From assembly GCF_027579695.1 (NCBI RefSeq), contig NC_083572.1:16182915-16246914 (forward strand): a DNA stretch of 64,000 nt. The letters run 5' to 3'. Under the pieces are notes generated by a model. It searched no databases. It was given only the letters and a program-made list of their open reading frames with translations, and had not been told where the DNA came from. Shown one piece after another: positions 11,101 through 19,483 of this stretch (within the stretch, counting starts at the first letter, position 1; the number at the start of each line of letters is the position of its first letter). This DNA comes from Neoarius graeffei. Its lineage: Eukaryota > Chordata > Actinopteri > Siluriformes > Ariidae. The translations under genes were made by a program, and so were the position numbers.

Positions 11101-11566
11101 TTACCCAGTCTATGCGAGGGTTGTGGCGAGTAAGCCAAGGAAGGCCTAGAATAACTGGGAACTCAGGTGAAGGAATCAGGTGCAGGGATATTTCTTCCTT
11201 GTGACCTTGAGACTGGAGGAAAACTGGAGAAGTAACTTGGGTGACTCTTCCATCACCTAACGCTTGGCCATCGAGGGCAGACACAGACAGTGGGACTTCA
11301 AGAGGTGCAGTCGGAATATTGATGCTTTGGGCGAAGTGAATATCCATAAAGTTCCCAGCCGCCCCTGAGTCTATCAAAGCTTGACAAGAGTGGACAGACT
11401 CACCCCAGGAGATGGAGACCGGGATGTAGATTCCTTGGCCAGGGAGTCCGGGAGAGAGGGTAGGCCCCGTCACAACCCTCCCTCGGCTGGACGGGGCGGT
11501 CCTTTTCCCAAGAGTTCGGGACATGATGCTCGGAAGTGACCAGGCTTGCCACAGTAGATGCAGCAC
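8171..11566 (-). CDS. pol: Pol polyprotein (PR-RT-RNase H-IN-chromodomain)
   Basis: An open frame of 1131 codons. Visible in order: aspartic protease with DSG at residues 66-68; reverse transcriptase with KLDL (D318) and the YLDD box at 380-383; RNase H with VDAS (D530), E571 and DHK (D599); integrase zinc motif H710, H717, C747, C750; integrase catalytic D780, D840 and E876, giving the D,D35E spacing; a GPF motif near 1011; and a chromodomain at about 1068-1122 (YLVDWEGYG). All catalytic residues looked for are present and there is no internal stop. The first in-frame ATG (11566) lies inside the gag overlap, so the natural product is probably a Gag-Pol fusion made by -1 frameshifting at 11503-11509. 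In this family it performs reverse transcription and integration, and the chromodomain often steers insertion to chromatin marks. Several opposite-strand open frames across it are shadows. Confidence 0.96.
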   Translation of the reverse strand: MLHLLWQAWSLPSIMSRTLGKRTAPSSRGRVVTGPTLSPGLPGQGIYIPVSISWGESVHSCQALIDSGAAGNFMDIHFAQSINIPTAPLEVPLSVSALDGQALGDGRVTQVTSPVFLQSQGHKEEISLHLIPSPEFPVILGLPWLTRHNPRIDWVTSQVVEWGPACHASCLLSSSPVSPAEPPDLTELSQVPTEYWDLKEVFSKSRAAVLPPHRAYDCAIDLLPGTTPPRGRLFSLSQPERKAMEEYLKDALVSGFIRPSTSPAGAGFFFVGKKDGGLRPCIDYRGLNKITVRNRYPLPLMSTAFDLLQGATVFTKLDLRNAYHLIRIRQGDEWKTAFNTPSGHYEYQVMPFGLTNAPAVFQALINDVLRDMINLYVFVYLDDILIFSKTVQEHRHHVRQVLQRLLQNNLFAKAQKCEFHVPKVSFLGFIVRTGQLQMDPAKTLAVRDWPTPKSVKEVQRFLGFANFYRKFIRNFSSVAAPMSDLTKGTGGSYGWSPQAEKAFKDLKDRFCTAPILVLPDTSQPFIVEVDASDSGVGAVLSQRSEGKLHPCAYFSHRLSPAESRYDVGDRELLAVKLALEEWRHWLEGAQHPFLVWTDHKNLEYLQQAKRLNPRQARWALFFSRFDFTLSYRPGSKNTKPDALSRLFSATNRENKVRPIIPVSRIVAPVRWGIEEAVRRAQRQDPGPGTGPPGLLYVPHQARAKVLQWGHSSPLTAHPGARRTLDFLKRRFWWPNMEKEVRSFVLSCEVCTRTKNPRQRPQGLLHPLTIPRRPWSHVAVDFITGLPESQGNTVILVLVDRFSKACRFIPLCKLPSALETAKLLFNHVFRVFGLPQDIVSDRGPQFSSRVWHGFCKVIGATASLSSGFHPQSNGQTERLNQDLETTLRGLAMDNPTSWSTWLPWAEYAHNTLQSSATKLSPFQCQFGFQPPLFPDQEEDAGVPSVNQYVRRCRKTWSKVRKTLIQTSRTNQTQANRHRRPAHAFRPGQRVWLSTKDLPLRVENRKLAPRYIGPFKVVRRVNPVSYRLQLPRTLRINPTFHVSLLRPVLTSTYAPAPRNPPPPRIFQGQTVFTVNRLLDSRRVRGGLQYLVDWEGYGPEERCWVPARDVLDKELCRDFHSAHPDRPGNVRRRS

Positions 11567-12471
11567 TTGTCCCTCCTTCTGCGCTCCCTCTCAGATGCGG
11601 AGAGGCGAGTACGACCCACTTGCATGGGTTCTGGACAGTCACTGAAGGAGGTAGACGGTCTCCAGGTAGAGGTAGGGAGGCTGGGGGGGCTCAAGGCTTG
11701 GTGGCGTTCTCTCATCCTGTTGTCCAGACGAATAGCATGTGAGATGAGGGTTTCGAGGTCACTTGGGCATCCAATAGAGGCCAGACCGTCCTTGATGGGG
11801 TCAGACAGACCATGGTGGAAGGCTGACACCAGGGCAGTCTCGTTCCATCCACTTACTGCTGCGAGTGTTCGGAACGAGATGGCGTAATCTGCGACGCTTC
11901 CTCCTTGCCGGATGGACATGAGCTTTCGGGCTGCGTCGGTACTGATGTCTGCCTGATCGAAGACCCGAAGCATCTCTTCAGAAAACAGCTGGAAATCAAA
12001 GCACTCAGGTCCCTGTCTTTGCCAGATAGCAGTAGCCCAGGCTCGCGCCTTACCAGCTAATAAGGTGATCACAAAGGCAATCTTGCGGCGATCCGTAGTG
12101 TAGGTGGTAGGCTGAAGCTCAAAGGTGAGTTGACACTGGGTAAGGAACTCTCGGCACTCACTGTGCTTGCCGTCATACCTCTGTGGTGCAGGAAGGCTGG
12201 GTTCGCAAGGTGAAGAAGGCAGCATTGCAGGAGGCACTGGAGCAGGAGTGGGAGCTGGATCAGGAGCAGGAGATGCAGGCAGAGATGTCAGCTGTGCCAG
12301 GGTTTTCCCAATTTGCTGAAGCAGTTCCTCGTGGCGAGCGAGGGCCTCACGTTGGCTGGTGAGCGTACGTCCATGAGCGTCCATGGTCGCTCCGAAGCGT
12401 GTCAAAGCTGCCATAATTCCCTGAAGGTTGGCCGGGTAGACAGTTGAAGCAGCCTCTGCTGAGTCAGTCAT
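11470..12471 (-). CDS. gag: Gag protein with CCHC zinc knuckle
   Basis: A 333-residue open frame that starts 14 bases after the 5' LTR. The N-terminal part (to about residue 65) is helical in character with few charged breaks, and a Pro/Ala-rich linker follows at about 68-90. The middle resembles the retrotransposon Gag capsid fold (the [12 protein letters not shown] and [11 protein letters not shown] regions). The C-terminus carries C304-x2-C307-x4-H312-x4-C317, a nucleic-acid-binding zinc knuckle. In the family Gag forms the particle that packages the RNA. It ends at TGA 11470-11472, 97 bases past the first pol-frame ATG and shortly after the slippery heptamer. I chose the ATG at 12469-12471 because it is the first one after the primer tract. 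The frame is intact. Confidence 0.94.
   Translation of the reverse strand: MTDSAEAASTVYPANLQGIMAALTRFGATMDAHGRTLTSQREALARHEELLQQIGKTLAQLTSLPASPAPDPAPTPAPVPPAMLPSSPCEPSLPAPQRYDGKHSECREFLTQCQLTFELQPTTYTTDRRKIAFVITLLAGKARAWATAIWQRQGPECFDFQLFSEEMLRVFDQADISTDAARKLMSIRQGGSVADYAISFRTLAAVSGWNETALVSAFHHGLSDPIKDGLASIGCPSDLETLISHAIRLDNRMRERHQALSPPSLPTSTWRPSTSFSDCPEPMQVGRTRLSASERERRRRDKCCIYCGKPGHFRASCPELLGKGPPRPAEGGL
11503..11509 (-). other. -1 ribosomal frameshift slippery site
   Basis: On the minus strand the gag frame reads TTG GGA AAA GGA, so the heptamer is G GGA AAA, the X XXY YYZ pattern. Slipping back one base enters the pol frame at GKRTAPSS. Sushi-ichi and the domesticated PEG10 use a very similar G GGA AAC site (established knowledge). 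A downstream structure was not computed, but the following 40 bases are GC-rich. Confidence 0.85.
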
Positions 12472-12472
12472 G

Positions 12473-12483
12473 ACGGAGTCTTT
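12473..12483 (-). other. Self-complementary minus-strand primer site
   Basis: On the minus strand it reads AAAGACTCCGT, one base after the 5' LTR end. Its exact complement, ACGGAGTCTTT, lies in the same LTR at 12770-12780. The 11-bp match ends in non-pairing bases on both sides. The known Tf1 self-primer is also 11 nt. No tRNA-type TGG-starting primer site is present in the 13-base leader. Confidence 0.78.
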
Positions 12484-12500
12484 CTGTTAGGGTTTTGCTG

Positions 12501-12553
12501 GGATTCGAACCTGGTTCGTTGGTGTGATAATCCAGCAAACCCCCACTAGGCCA
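12501..12553 (-). promoter_or_regulatory. tRNA-like A/B-box pair in U5
   Basis: On the minus strand TGGCCTAGTGG (12543-12553) fits a pol III A box and GGTTCGAATCC (12501-12511) is an exact B-box consensus, about 31 bases apart as in tRNA genes. Between and around them GGGTTTGCTGG (12532-12542) can pair with CCAGCAAAACCC (12490-12501), with one bulge. Whether pol III uses it is unknown. Confidence 0.5.
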
Positions 12554-12803
12554 CCAGGGGGATGACTCAAATGCAGAGGCGTGAGGCGGAAGTAGAAAAA
12601 GAATCAAAAGGTTTATTTAAACTATATACACTATATACAGGGCAAAACAAAAGACAAAAAAAAAAAACCAAAGAGTATAATCCAAAAGAAAAGCAAAGTG
12701 CAAAAATTCAAAAGCTAAGAAGATCAAAAAACACAGTACAAAGGAAACTGGAGATAAACATAACAGCACAAAGACTCCGTGACAAGAGGACTGAACTCAG
12801 GGG

Positions 12804-12811
12804 TATAAATA
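12804..12811 (-). promoter_or_regulatory. TATA box of the 5' LTR
   Basis: TATTTATA on the minus strand. Its 5' base is 31 nt upstream of the first base of the predicted self-primer, so the RNA would start with that tract. Confidence 0.75.
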
Positions 12812-13064
12812 GACAAACTAATTAAGGACACAGGTGAAGATAATTAGGCAATTAACACAAACACAAAACACAGGAACAGTGGCGGCCTCTAGAGGCCAAA
12901 TTAAACACGACAAGAAAAGGAAATAACAGCGGCCTCTAGAGGCCAAAACAGTCCTAGTCCTAACAGTTTGTCCTAAAAATAGGATGCCCAAGACTTTTGC
13001 ACAGTACTGTACAAAGGTAAATAACTCTAGGCAAGCTACACTTATCCATTCATAAATATATGTT

Positions 13065-13208
13065 ATTTACCAGCTGGGAGATCCGTATCGTGAAATACCG
13101 TGACCGAGGTCTTGAAAGTACTGAGCGAGGCCCTCTGGGCCGAGGTCAGTATTCAAGGCCGAGGTCATGGTATTTCACCATACGGACCGACCTTAAGCTG
13201 GTAAATAA
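13065..13208. repeat. Foldback (imperfect inverted repeat)
   Basis: The left arm from ATTTACCAGCTGGGAG pairs with the right arm ending AAGCTGGTAAAT. The GTGAAATACCGTGACC and GGTCATGGTATTTCAC segments are mirror images, with a centre near 13137. It looks like the hairpin end of a DNA transposon. It sits just left of a tandem-duplicated block. Confidence 0.7.
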
Positions 13209-13219
13209 TATATTTATTT

Positions 13220-14110
13220 TTTCTTTACCAAATTCTAACAGAAAACGAGAGCGCCTGAAAGGTAAAACCGAGCCGAGCCATTTTGAATCCTCATTCACGG
13301 CTGTAATGCAAATTGCTTCCTCCTCGGTATACAAGTGCACTTCCATGGCAGGAAAAAAACTACATTTTGCCCCCTATGTAGTCCCCTATTTATACAAAAC
13401 TGAGTCATTCAGGATTCAGCCATGTTTTTGCTCGACCAAAATTATACAGTATTATGACCTTTATATTGCATAAATAAAGCCATTTGGTGAAACTTTGAAG
13501 AAGAGGTTGTACTGGTTTAAAGTTTTTACCGAACGTAATATTATGTATCAGGATAACATGGTCCAAAATGGGGCCTCATTAATAAGATCAAACTGTTAGC
13601 AAGTTAGAGGTTTTTAGCTTTCTCCTGAAATGTTTTCTTTTATTGCTTCTTCCTCAGGGTAGTAAAACTCGCTTTCGCTGTGAACACTGTCGTTATCGCT
13701 ATCCATGCTGTAAAATAAATGCTATTCTTCTGAGAAATATTTTTTTTCATTACCAAATTCTAACAGAAAACGAGAGCGCCCGAAAGGGAAAACCAGGCCG
13801 AGACGCCATTTTGAATCCTCATTCACGGCTGTAATGCAAATGGCTTCCTCCTCGGTATCCAAGTGCACTTCCATGGCAGGAAAAAAAAACTACATTTTGC
13901 CGCTTATGTAGTCCCCTATTTATACAAATAGGAGTCATTCAGGATTCAGCCATGTTTTTGCTCGGTGTCAGCAAATTACAGGTTTTTAGCTTTCTCCTGA
14001 AATGTTTTCTTTTATTCTTCCTCAGGGTCGTAAAACTCGCTTTCTCTGTGAACACTGTCGTTATCACTATCCATGCTGTAAAATGAATGTTATTCTCCTG
14101 AGAAATGCTG
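13220..14110. repeat. Tandem-duplicated block of a DNA-transposon-like element
   Basis: Segment A (13225-13435: CTAACAGAAAACGAGAGCGCC to TTTTTGCTCG) recurs at 13757-13962. Segment B (13595-13740: GGTTTTTAGCTTTCTCC to TTCTGAGAAAT) recurs at 13980-14108. The order is A, spacer, B, A', B'. The copies differ by scattered substitutions and small gaps, so the duplication is not recent. The open frame at 13060-13473 is not conserved between copies and is not called as a gene. Confidence 0.75.
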
Positions 14111-14910
14111 GAAAAATTTATAAGATTTTTGATAATCTTATAAATAAATCTTATAAAAAAAGATAAATGTTGACAAAAATTGCTACTATGTTTGTTGTTG
14201 TTGTGAACGAGTGAGTCACCAGAGGTCTATAACCAGGGTCCGTAACTGGGGTTCGTACTGTAGGATACGGACCCGCTCGCCAGCCAATCAGAGCGCAGGA
14301 TTTGGACCGCGAAAAAAATTAATTCATTTATTTTTTATAGTTCCAAGATCCAGAGCCTATCTGCCTCCTGGCCTGTTTTGGAGAGCACTAATGCTTCCAT
14401 CACAGAAGAAGTGTAAGTTACCTTTGCTGAGGGCACTGACACAACCCCATACCGTGACAGACCCTGACTTTTGGACTTGTTCCTGGTAACAGTCTGGATG
14501 GTCCTTTTTGTCTTTGGTCTGGAGCACACGGCATCCATTTCTTACAAAAAAGACCTGGAATAGTGATTCGTCTGACCGCAATACACATTTCCACTGTGTG
14601 AGGGTCCATCCCAGATGCCTCAGAGCTCAGAGAAGTCGACAGTGCTTCTGCACACTGTTAACATAAGCCTTCCTTTTTGCACAGTAGAGATTTAACTGGC
14701 ATTTGTGGATGTAACTCTGTATTGTCGAGCTTGACAAAGGTTTGCCAAAGTAATCCCGAGCCCTTGTGGTTATATCAGCTATAGACCCTTTTCACGTGAC
14801 GTCACGACAAACGCGGCCGCCATTTTGGACATGTACTACCAGTAGTTTACCACAGCCAACATTGAGGAACGGCAGCAAAGAAAGTTTTTACTTTCAGCAA
14901 GACTTCCATC

Positions 14911-15076
14911 ATGCCACTATATTGTTGTGCACCTGGATGTAGTAACCATCAACAAACAAGGCAAGGGTTATCATTTTATCAGATCCCGACGGAGAAGATG
15001 GATAGCGGCCATTAACAGGAAAGATTGGCAGCCCTCGGCATACCAGCGCTTGTGTAGTGACCACTTTGTTGGAGGT
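14911..15076 (+). pseudogene. THAP zinc-finger exon, frameshifted
   Basis: From ATG 14911 the frame gives YCCAPGCSN, the C-x4-C start of a THAP domain, and SFYQIP. One frameshift near 14990 moves the rest (RRWIAAINRKDW, then LCSDHF with the C-x2-H pair) to the next frame. The exon ends at a clean donor, GGAG|GTAAGACG. The C2CH ligands, the Trp and CSDHF are all visible, so domain identity is firm. The AVPTIF end of a full THAP is beyond the exon. The broken frame means it does not encode a working DNA-binding domain as it stands. Confidence 0.75.
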
Positions 15077-15335
15077 AAGACGAATAAAATTAGCCAGAAA
15101 AGGCATTACATTGCTGTTAACATTCTGTGGCGGCGAGTGTGTAACCAAATAGGCTAAAATAACCCATTGTAACCTCTTTGTTCTTCTGTAGTAGCTATTG
15201 TTGACTAGCTAATGTCAACAAGTAGCTGGTATGTTACTGTAGCAATGTTTACGTTCAGTCATTTGGATGACTGTTAAAACCTTTCAGTCTCAAGTTTTTC
15301 CTTTACTGTATTTACTAGTTTACTGTAATTATGAT

Positions 15336-15377
15336 CCGGCAGCTATTTACACCGGATCCAGTATAAATAGCTGCCGG
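15336..15377. repeat. 14-bp perfect inverted repeat flanking the minisatellite
   Basis: CCGGCAGCTATTTA (15336-15349) and TAAATAGCTGCCGG (15364-15377) are exact mirror images around a 14-base loop. Confidence 0.85.
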
Positions 15378-15378
15378 A

Positions 15379-15932
15379 GCCAACGTCCGAGGTTCCGGAG
15401 CGCGCTCCGACTTGCTCCCCCTCAAATTAAGCAGCGCGCTCCGGCTTGCTCCCGGAGTGCTCCGGCCGAGGTTCCCCTCAAATTAAGCAGCGCGCTCCGG
15501 CTTGCTCCCGGAGTGCTCCGGCCGAGGTTCCCCTCAAATTAAGCAGCGCGCGCCGTCTTGCTCCCGGAGTGCTCCGGCCGAGGTTCCCCTCAAATTAAGC
15601 AGTGCGCTCCGGCTTGCTCCCGGAGTGCTCCGGCCGAGGTTCCCCTCAAATTAAGCAGCGCGCGCCGGCTTGCTCCCGGAGTGCTCCGGCCGAGGTTCCC
15701 CTCAAATTAAGCAGCGCGCGCCGGCTTGCTCCCGGAGTGCTCCGGCCGAGGTTCCGGAGCACACTCCGGCCGAGGTTCCCCCTCAAATTAAGCAGCACGC
15801 TCCGGCTTGCTCTGGAGCAAGTCGGAGCGCGCTGCTTAATTTGAGGGGGAGCAAGCCGGAGCGCGCTCCGTAACCTCGGCCGGAGCACTCCTGGAGCAAG
15901 CCGGAGCGCTCTCCGGAACCTCGGACGTTGGC
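15379..15932. repeat. GC-rich 56-bp minisatellite within a long inverted repeat
   Basis: The marker AATTAAGCAG recurs at 15425, 15481, 15537, 15593, 15649 and 15705, exactly 56 bp apart, then at 15786 after a longer variant unit. The ends are inverted: GCCAACGTCCGAGGTTCC at the left and its complement ending at 15932. The repeat direction flips near 15813, where GCTCTGGAGC is the centre. The unit is dense in CTCCGG and CCGGAG. Open frames through it are low-complexity and not genes. It is not a CRISPR array, as there are no variable spacers. Confidence 0.92.
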
Positions 15933-16213
15933 GTGTATGTGTATGGCGATGGGTTTTTAACGACATAGGTATACAGATCATGTGGGCCGAAGTCAGGTAA
16001 AGACGAGGGCTTCGTGTACTTCCGTACGTCAGTGAACAATCCCGGTGGAAGCAGGTAAACTTCGTTCTCTAAGCCTGCTAACCTCAATTTTTGCAAATAC
16101 CTCTCCCTCTGCTCGCCCTGTAAATGCCCTACGTCGCTGGATAGTGAAGGTGTTTTCTGCATCTCGCTCCTTTTTCTTTTATGTTTTTTGTTTGTCGCCT
16201 TCCTCGCATTCAA
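15933..16213 (-). pseudogene. Inward-facing coding exon, possibly the second ISL2EU ORF
   Basis: An open frame from ATG 16213 has a Lys/Arg-rich start (KKHKRKRSE), then a charged region with ERYLQKLRLAG, YLLPPGLF and DLYTYVV, before it runs into the minisatellite at 15932. It resembles, from memory, the N-terminus of the YqaJ/SWIM-type proteins of ISL2EU elements. The gene body is missing, so it is a fragment. Confidence 0.4.
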
Positions 16214-16954
16214 ACTGATTCGAGCCGAAGTCCACTACATGTCCAAAATGGCGGTCGAGTTTACGAAGGTCACGTGACTGAAAAGGGTCTATAGATAAGT
16301 GATGGTTCTTTATACAGTGCTGCCTGATGGATCAGAGATCACGGATGTTCAGCTTTGGCTTGCGCCCTTGCCCTTTACGCACTGAAATTCCTCCACCTTG
16401 AATTGTTTAATGATGGTATGCACCATAGGGGGTGAAATATGTAATTCCTTCATATCTTTTTTTTTTTGAGGAACATTGTTTTGAAACATTTCATGAATTT
16501 TCTCATGCATTTTTTGACAAACTGGAGATCCTCAGCCTCAAAGACTAGGCCTTTCCTGGATACTGATTTTGTACTAAATCATGATTACAATCACCGGTTG
16601 ACATCACCAGTTTCAAATCACATCAGTATTTAATTGTTTTACCTCATTACTCGCCCTAACTTGCTCTCGTCCCAGCTTTTTTTTTTTTTTGGAACGTGTT
16701 GCAGGTCCGAAACTCAGGAATGGATAAATATTAACAAAGGAAATTAAGATGACAAGAAAAAAACATGAAATATCTTGGGTTCAAACTGCCTGCAATGAAA
16801 TACAAGACAAGTATATTTAGAAATCACTGCTTTCTTTTTTTTTAATTTACATTTTCCATACAGTCCCAACTTTTTCTGATTTGGGGTTGTAGCATATACC
16901 GGTACAGTAATAGCAAGACATAATGAACACATTTTCATATGCTTACTCACATGA

Positions 16955-17130
16955 GTGGGGGGATTTCAAGTCACCAATCTGCCTACTAGTGTGTTTTTGT
17001 AAGGTGGGAGGAAACTGGGGAACCTGAAGAAAACCTACACACCCACAGGTCACAGGTTGAATGTGTGAAATTCCACATAGAGTGTTACCCGAGTTCAGAA
17101 TCGAACCAGGGACCCAGGGACCGTGCCACC
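16955..17130 (-). repeat. Diverged V-SINE-related fragment
   Basis: Blocks TTTTTGTAAGGTGGGAGGAAAC, GAAAACCTACACACCCACAG and CAGAATCGAACCAGGGACCC represent the core and B-box region in minus orientation. The match to young copies is weak. Confidence 0.55.
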
Positions 17131-18160
17131 TCTGTGATATCATTTTACTGAAGCTTTTATTTATTTATTTGTATGCACTGTTTCTTATTTAATATTAACA
17201 ATGTTATATTTGTGGTTATTCCTGTGTCATATTATGTTGAAGTTGGATCAGTTACATCACGCACTATGATTTAAAAAAAAAAAAGACTATGCAGATATGA
17301 CGTCAGTGTATCCAGGGTTGGTGGAGGTAAAAGAAGTTTGACAAGGAGGGACAAGAGACCAGAAAAAGAAGTCATTATGGTTGGTAATCACAGTCGTAGT
17401 GTACAGTGTGAAAATTGGATGAGTTAATCTTCTATTGAAGGCTTTTCTTCACCTATCCTAAAACTACCACTATGGAAACCACATTCGTGAATGAGGATGT
17501 GTCTTTAAGACTTCCTGTTTTTAGCACTTTACTTATACATGGGGATTGCTGTCAAAAAATAACATGAAAAACTTCTTAGCACACAAATGACAGATTTCTT
17601 TTCTTCAGCCTTCACATTCAACACCCACGCAAACCTCTATGTAGGCAATGCACACACACACACACACACTCTCTCTAACCCACATTATAGCTAAAAATAA
17701 ACACACAGGTGTTCACGTTTTCACGTTCGCTTTAACATATTTCAGGAAACGGAGCTGAAATTTTTAAATCGGGTCCCTGAAGCCCGAAAACAGATTATTA
17801 CCATTTTATGAGATTGTATATTAGTTAAAGAAAGCTACTCAAATTCATGGACCATAGCATGAATAAAAATAAATAAATAAATAAATAAATAAGCTTGGTA
17901 TCATTCTCGCATACATTGAGTTGCCAGTTTATAAAGTAGCATAGTTAACTTGAAACTCATTATATGAATGACTTTCCAGTTGGATTCCATGAAATGATCA
18001 TATCACGATACAAATGGGTGATGTTTATGATATAAGGAATAGTTATAGGAAAATAATCAGCAATAACATGAAGCAGAGTTTTGACTACCACCCTGACTAT
18101 TTTACTAGACTATTTTACCAAAATAGTACAAGCACATCGTGTAGTGTTTTATTCCTCTCA
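17131..18160. other. No gene seen; AT-rich with microsatellites
   Basis: Contains an A run near 17272, a CA repeat at about 17649-17668 and an AAAT repeat at about 17867-17892. No coding or terminal-repeat structure was found. Confidence 0.5.
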
Positions 18161-18164
18161 TACT

Positions 18165-18166
18165 GC

Positions 18167-18197
<31 letters not shown>
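18165..18197. repeat. (TA)n microsatellite
   Basis: An uninterrupted TA run, at the exact point where the neighbouring Tc1 element loses its 5' end. Confidence 0.9.
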
Positions 18198-19460
18198 AGT
18201 CACAACACATGTTTGTGGAAGTGTATCATGGCAGGAACAAAGGAGATTTCTGCGGACCTCAGATAAAACGTTGTTGATGCTCATCAGGCTGGAAAAGGTT
18301 ACAAAACCATCTCTAAAGAGTTTGGAATCCACCAATCCCCAGTCAGACAGATTGTGTAGAAATGGAGGAAATTCAAGACCATTGTTACCCTCCCCAGGAG
18401 TGGTCGACCAACAAAGATCACTCCAAGAGCAAGGCGTGTAATAGTCGGCGAGGTCACAAAGGACCCCATGGTAACTTCTAAGCAACTGAAGGCCTCTCTC
18501 ACACTGGGTAATGTTAATGTTCATGAGTCCACTATCAGGAGAACACTGAACAACAGTGGTGTGCATGGCAGGGTTGCAAGGAGAAAGCCACTGCTCTCCA
18601 AAAAGAACATTGCTGCTCGTCTGCAGTTTGCTAAAGATTACGTGGACAAGCCAGAAGGCTATTGGAAAAATGTTTTGTGGATGGATGAGACCAAAATAGA
18701 ACTTTTTGGTTTAAATAAAAAGTGTTATGTTTGGAGAAAGGAAAACACTGCATTCCAGCATAAGAACCTTATCCCATCTGTGAAACATGGTGGTGGTAGT
18801 ATCATGGTTTGGGCCTGTTTTGCTGCATCTGGGCCAGGATGGTTTGCCATCATTGATGGAACAATGAATTCTGAATTATACCAGTGAATTCTAAAGGAAA
18901 ATGTCAGGACATCTGTCCATGAACTGAATCTCAAGACATCATGCAGCAAGACAACGACCCTAAGCACACAAGTCATTCTACCAAAGAATGGTTAAAGAAG
19001 AATAAAAGTTAATGTTTTGGAATGGCCAAGTCAAAGTCCTGACCTTAATCCAATCAAAATGTTGTGGAAGGACCTGAAGCGAGCAGTTCATGTGAGGAAA
19101 CCCACCAACATCCCAGAGTTGAAGCTGTTCTGTACCGAGGAACGGGCTAAAATTCCTCCAAGCCGGTGTGCAGGACTGATCAACAGTTACCGGAAACGTT
19201 TAGTTGCAGTTATTGCTGCACAAGGGGGTCACACCAGATACTGAAAGGAAAGGTTCACATACTTTTGCCACTCACAGATATGTAATATTGGATCATTTTC
19301 CTCAATAAATCACCAAGTATAATATTTTAGTCTCATTTGTTTAACTGGGTTCTCTTTATCTACTTTTAGGACTTGTGTGAAAATCTGATGATGTTTTAGA
19401 TCATATTTATGCAGAAATATAGAAAATTCTAAAGGGTTCACAAACTTTCAAGCACCACTG
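18198..19460 (+). mobile_element. Tc1-like element, 5'-truncated (copy 1)
   Basis: Homologous to the complete element at 39413-41395. The 3' terminal repeat TTTCAAGCACCACTG is present and ends at 19460, next to a TG repeat. The 5' terminal repeat and leader are missing, replaced by the TA repeat. Confidence 0.9.
18228..19244 (+). pseudogene. Tc1 transposase pseudogene
   Basis: From ATG 18228 the reading gives an HTH start (GYKTISKEFGIHQSPVRQI), the GRP linker (RSGRPTKI) and the first catalytic Asp in LWMDETKIE. Next come HGGGSIMVWACF, the second Asp region in another frame (QQDNDPKHT) and a final segment, SPDLNPIKMLW. In-frame stops occur at about 18264, 18357 and 18885, and a frameshift follows near 18930. 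The third catalytic residue, normally Glu in NPIE, is Lys here. The gene would cut and rejoin DNA at TA sites if intact. This copy cannot. Confidence 0.93.
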
Positions 19461-19483
19461 TGTGTGTGTGTGTATACACATTC

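Larger units (their letters stand above)
7678..12965 (-). mobile_element. Complete Ty3/gypsy chromovirus-type LTR retrotransposon (Tf1/sushi-like)
   Basis: The element is 5288 bp and reads on the minus strand, in the order LTR, gag, pol, LTR. The two 481-bp LTRs begin TGTTAGG and end CCTAACA. It is flanked by a 5-bp duplication, GTTTG (7673-7677 and 12966-12970). Gag and pol are open throughout and are joined by a -1 slippery site. Pol carries protease, reverse transcriptase, RNase H, integrase and a chromodomain, in the Ty3 order. By eye the LTRs differ at one position (near 8085 versus 12892), so the insertion looks recent. Only 13 bases separate the 5' LTR from the gag start, and they hold a self-complementary primer tract rather than a tRNA-binding site. 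These traits match what is known of the Tf1/sushi group. The closest named family would need a database search. Confidence 0.96.
12485..12965 (-). repeat. 5' LTR of the chromovirus-type element
   Basis: 481 bp. Read on the minus strand: U3 12965 to about 12781, a TATA box at 12804-12811, predicted RNA start at 12780, AATAAA at 12612-12617, and a U5 with a tRNA-like segment. The right edge abuts GTTTG. It is one base different by eye from 7678-8158. Confidence 0.95.
14784..16289. mobile_element. ISL2EU-like element with THAP exon and minisatellite core
   Basis: The terminal inverted repeats are GACCCTTTTCACGTGAC at the left and the mirror of GTCACGTGACTGAAAAGGGTC at the right, flanked on both sides by TATA. 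A THAP-type exon reads inward from the left and another coding-like exon reads inward from the right. Between them lies a GC-rich minisatellite instead of the rest of the genes, so the element is non-autonomous. The ISL2EU assignment (a superfamily known to pair a THAP transposase with a YqaJ-type nuclease) is from memory. Confidence 0.55.
14336..16890 (-). mobile_element. Tc1-like DNA transposon relic, interrupted
   Basis: The minus strand between about 14340 and 14600 encodes fragments in shifting frames that resemble a Tc1-type DDE domain (SDESLFQVF, then HPDCYQ and VTVWGC). The right part (16294-16890) ends at ACAACCCCAAATCAGAAAAA on the minus strand, a terminal-repeat-like end. Frameshifts and stops abolish the gene. 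The two halves are separated by the THAP-bearing element at 14784-16289. Outer boundaries are approximate. Confidence 0.55.

Noticed and set aside
15425-15805. Regular 56-bp repeats as a CRISPR array
   Set aside because: The whole unit is repeated with no variable spacers, in a eukaryotic transposon context.
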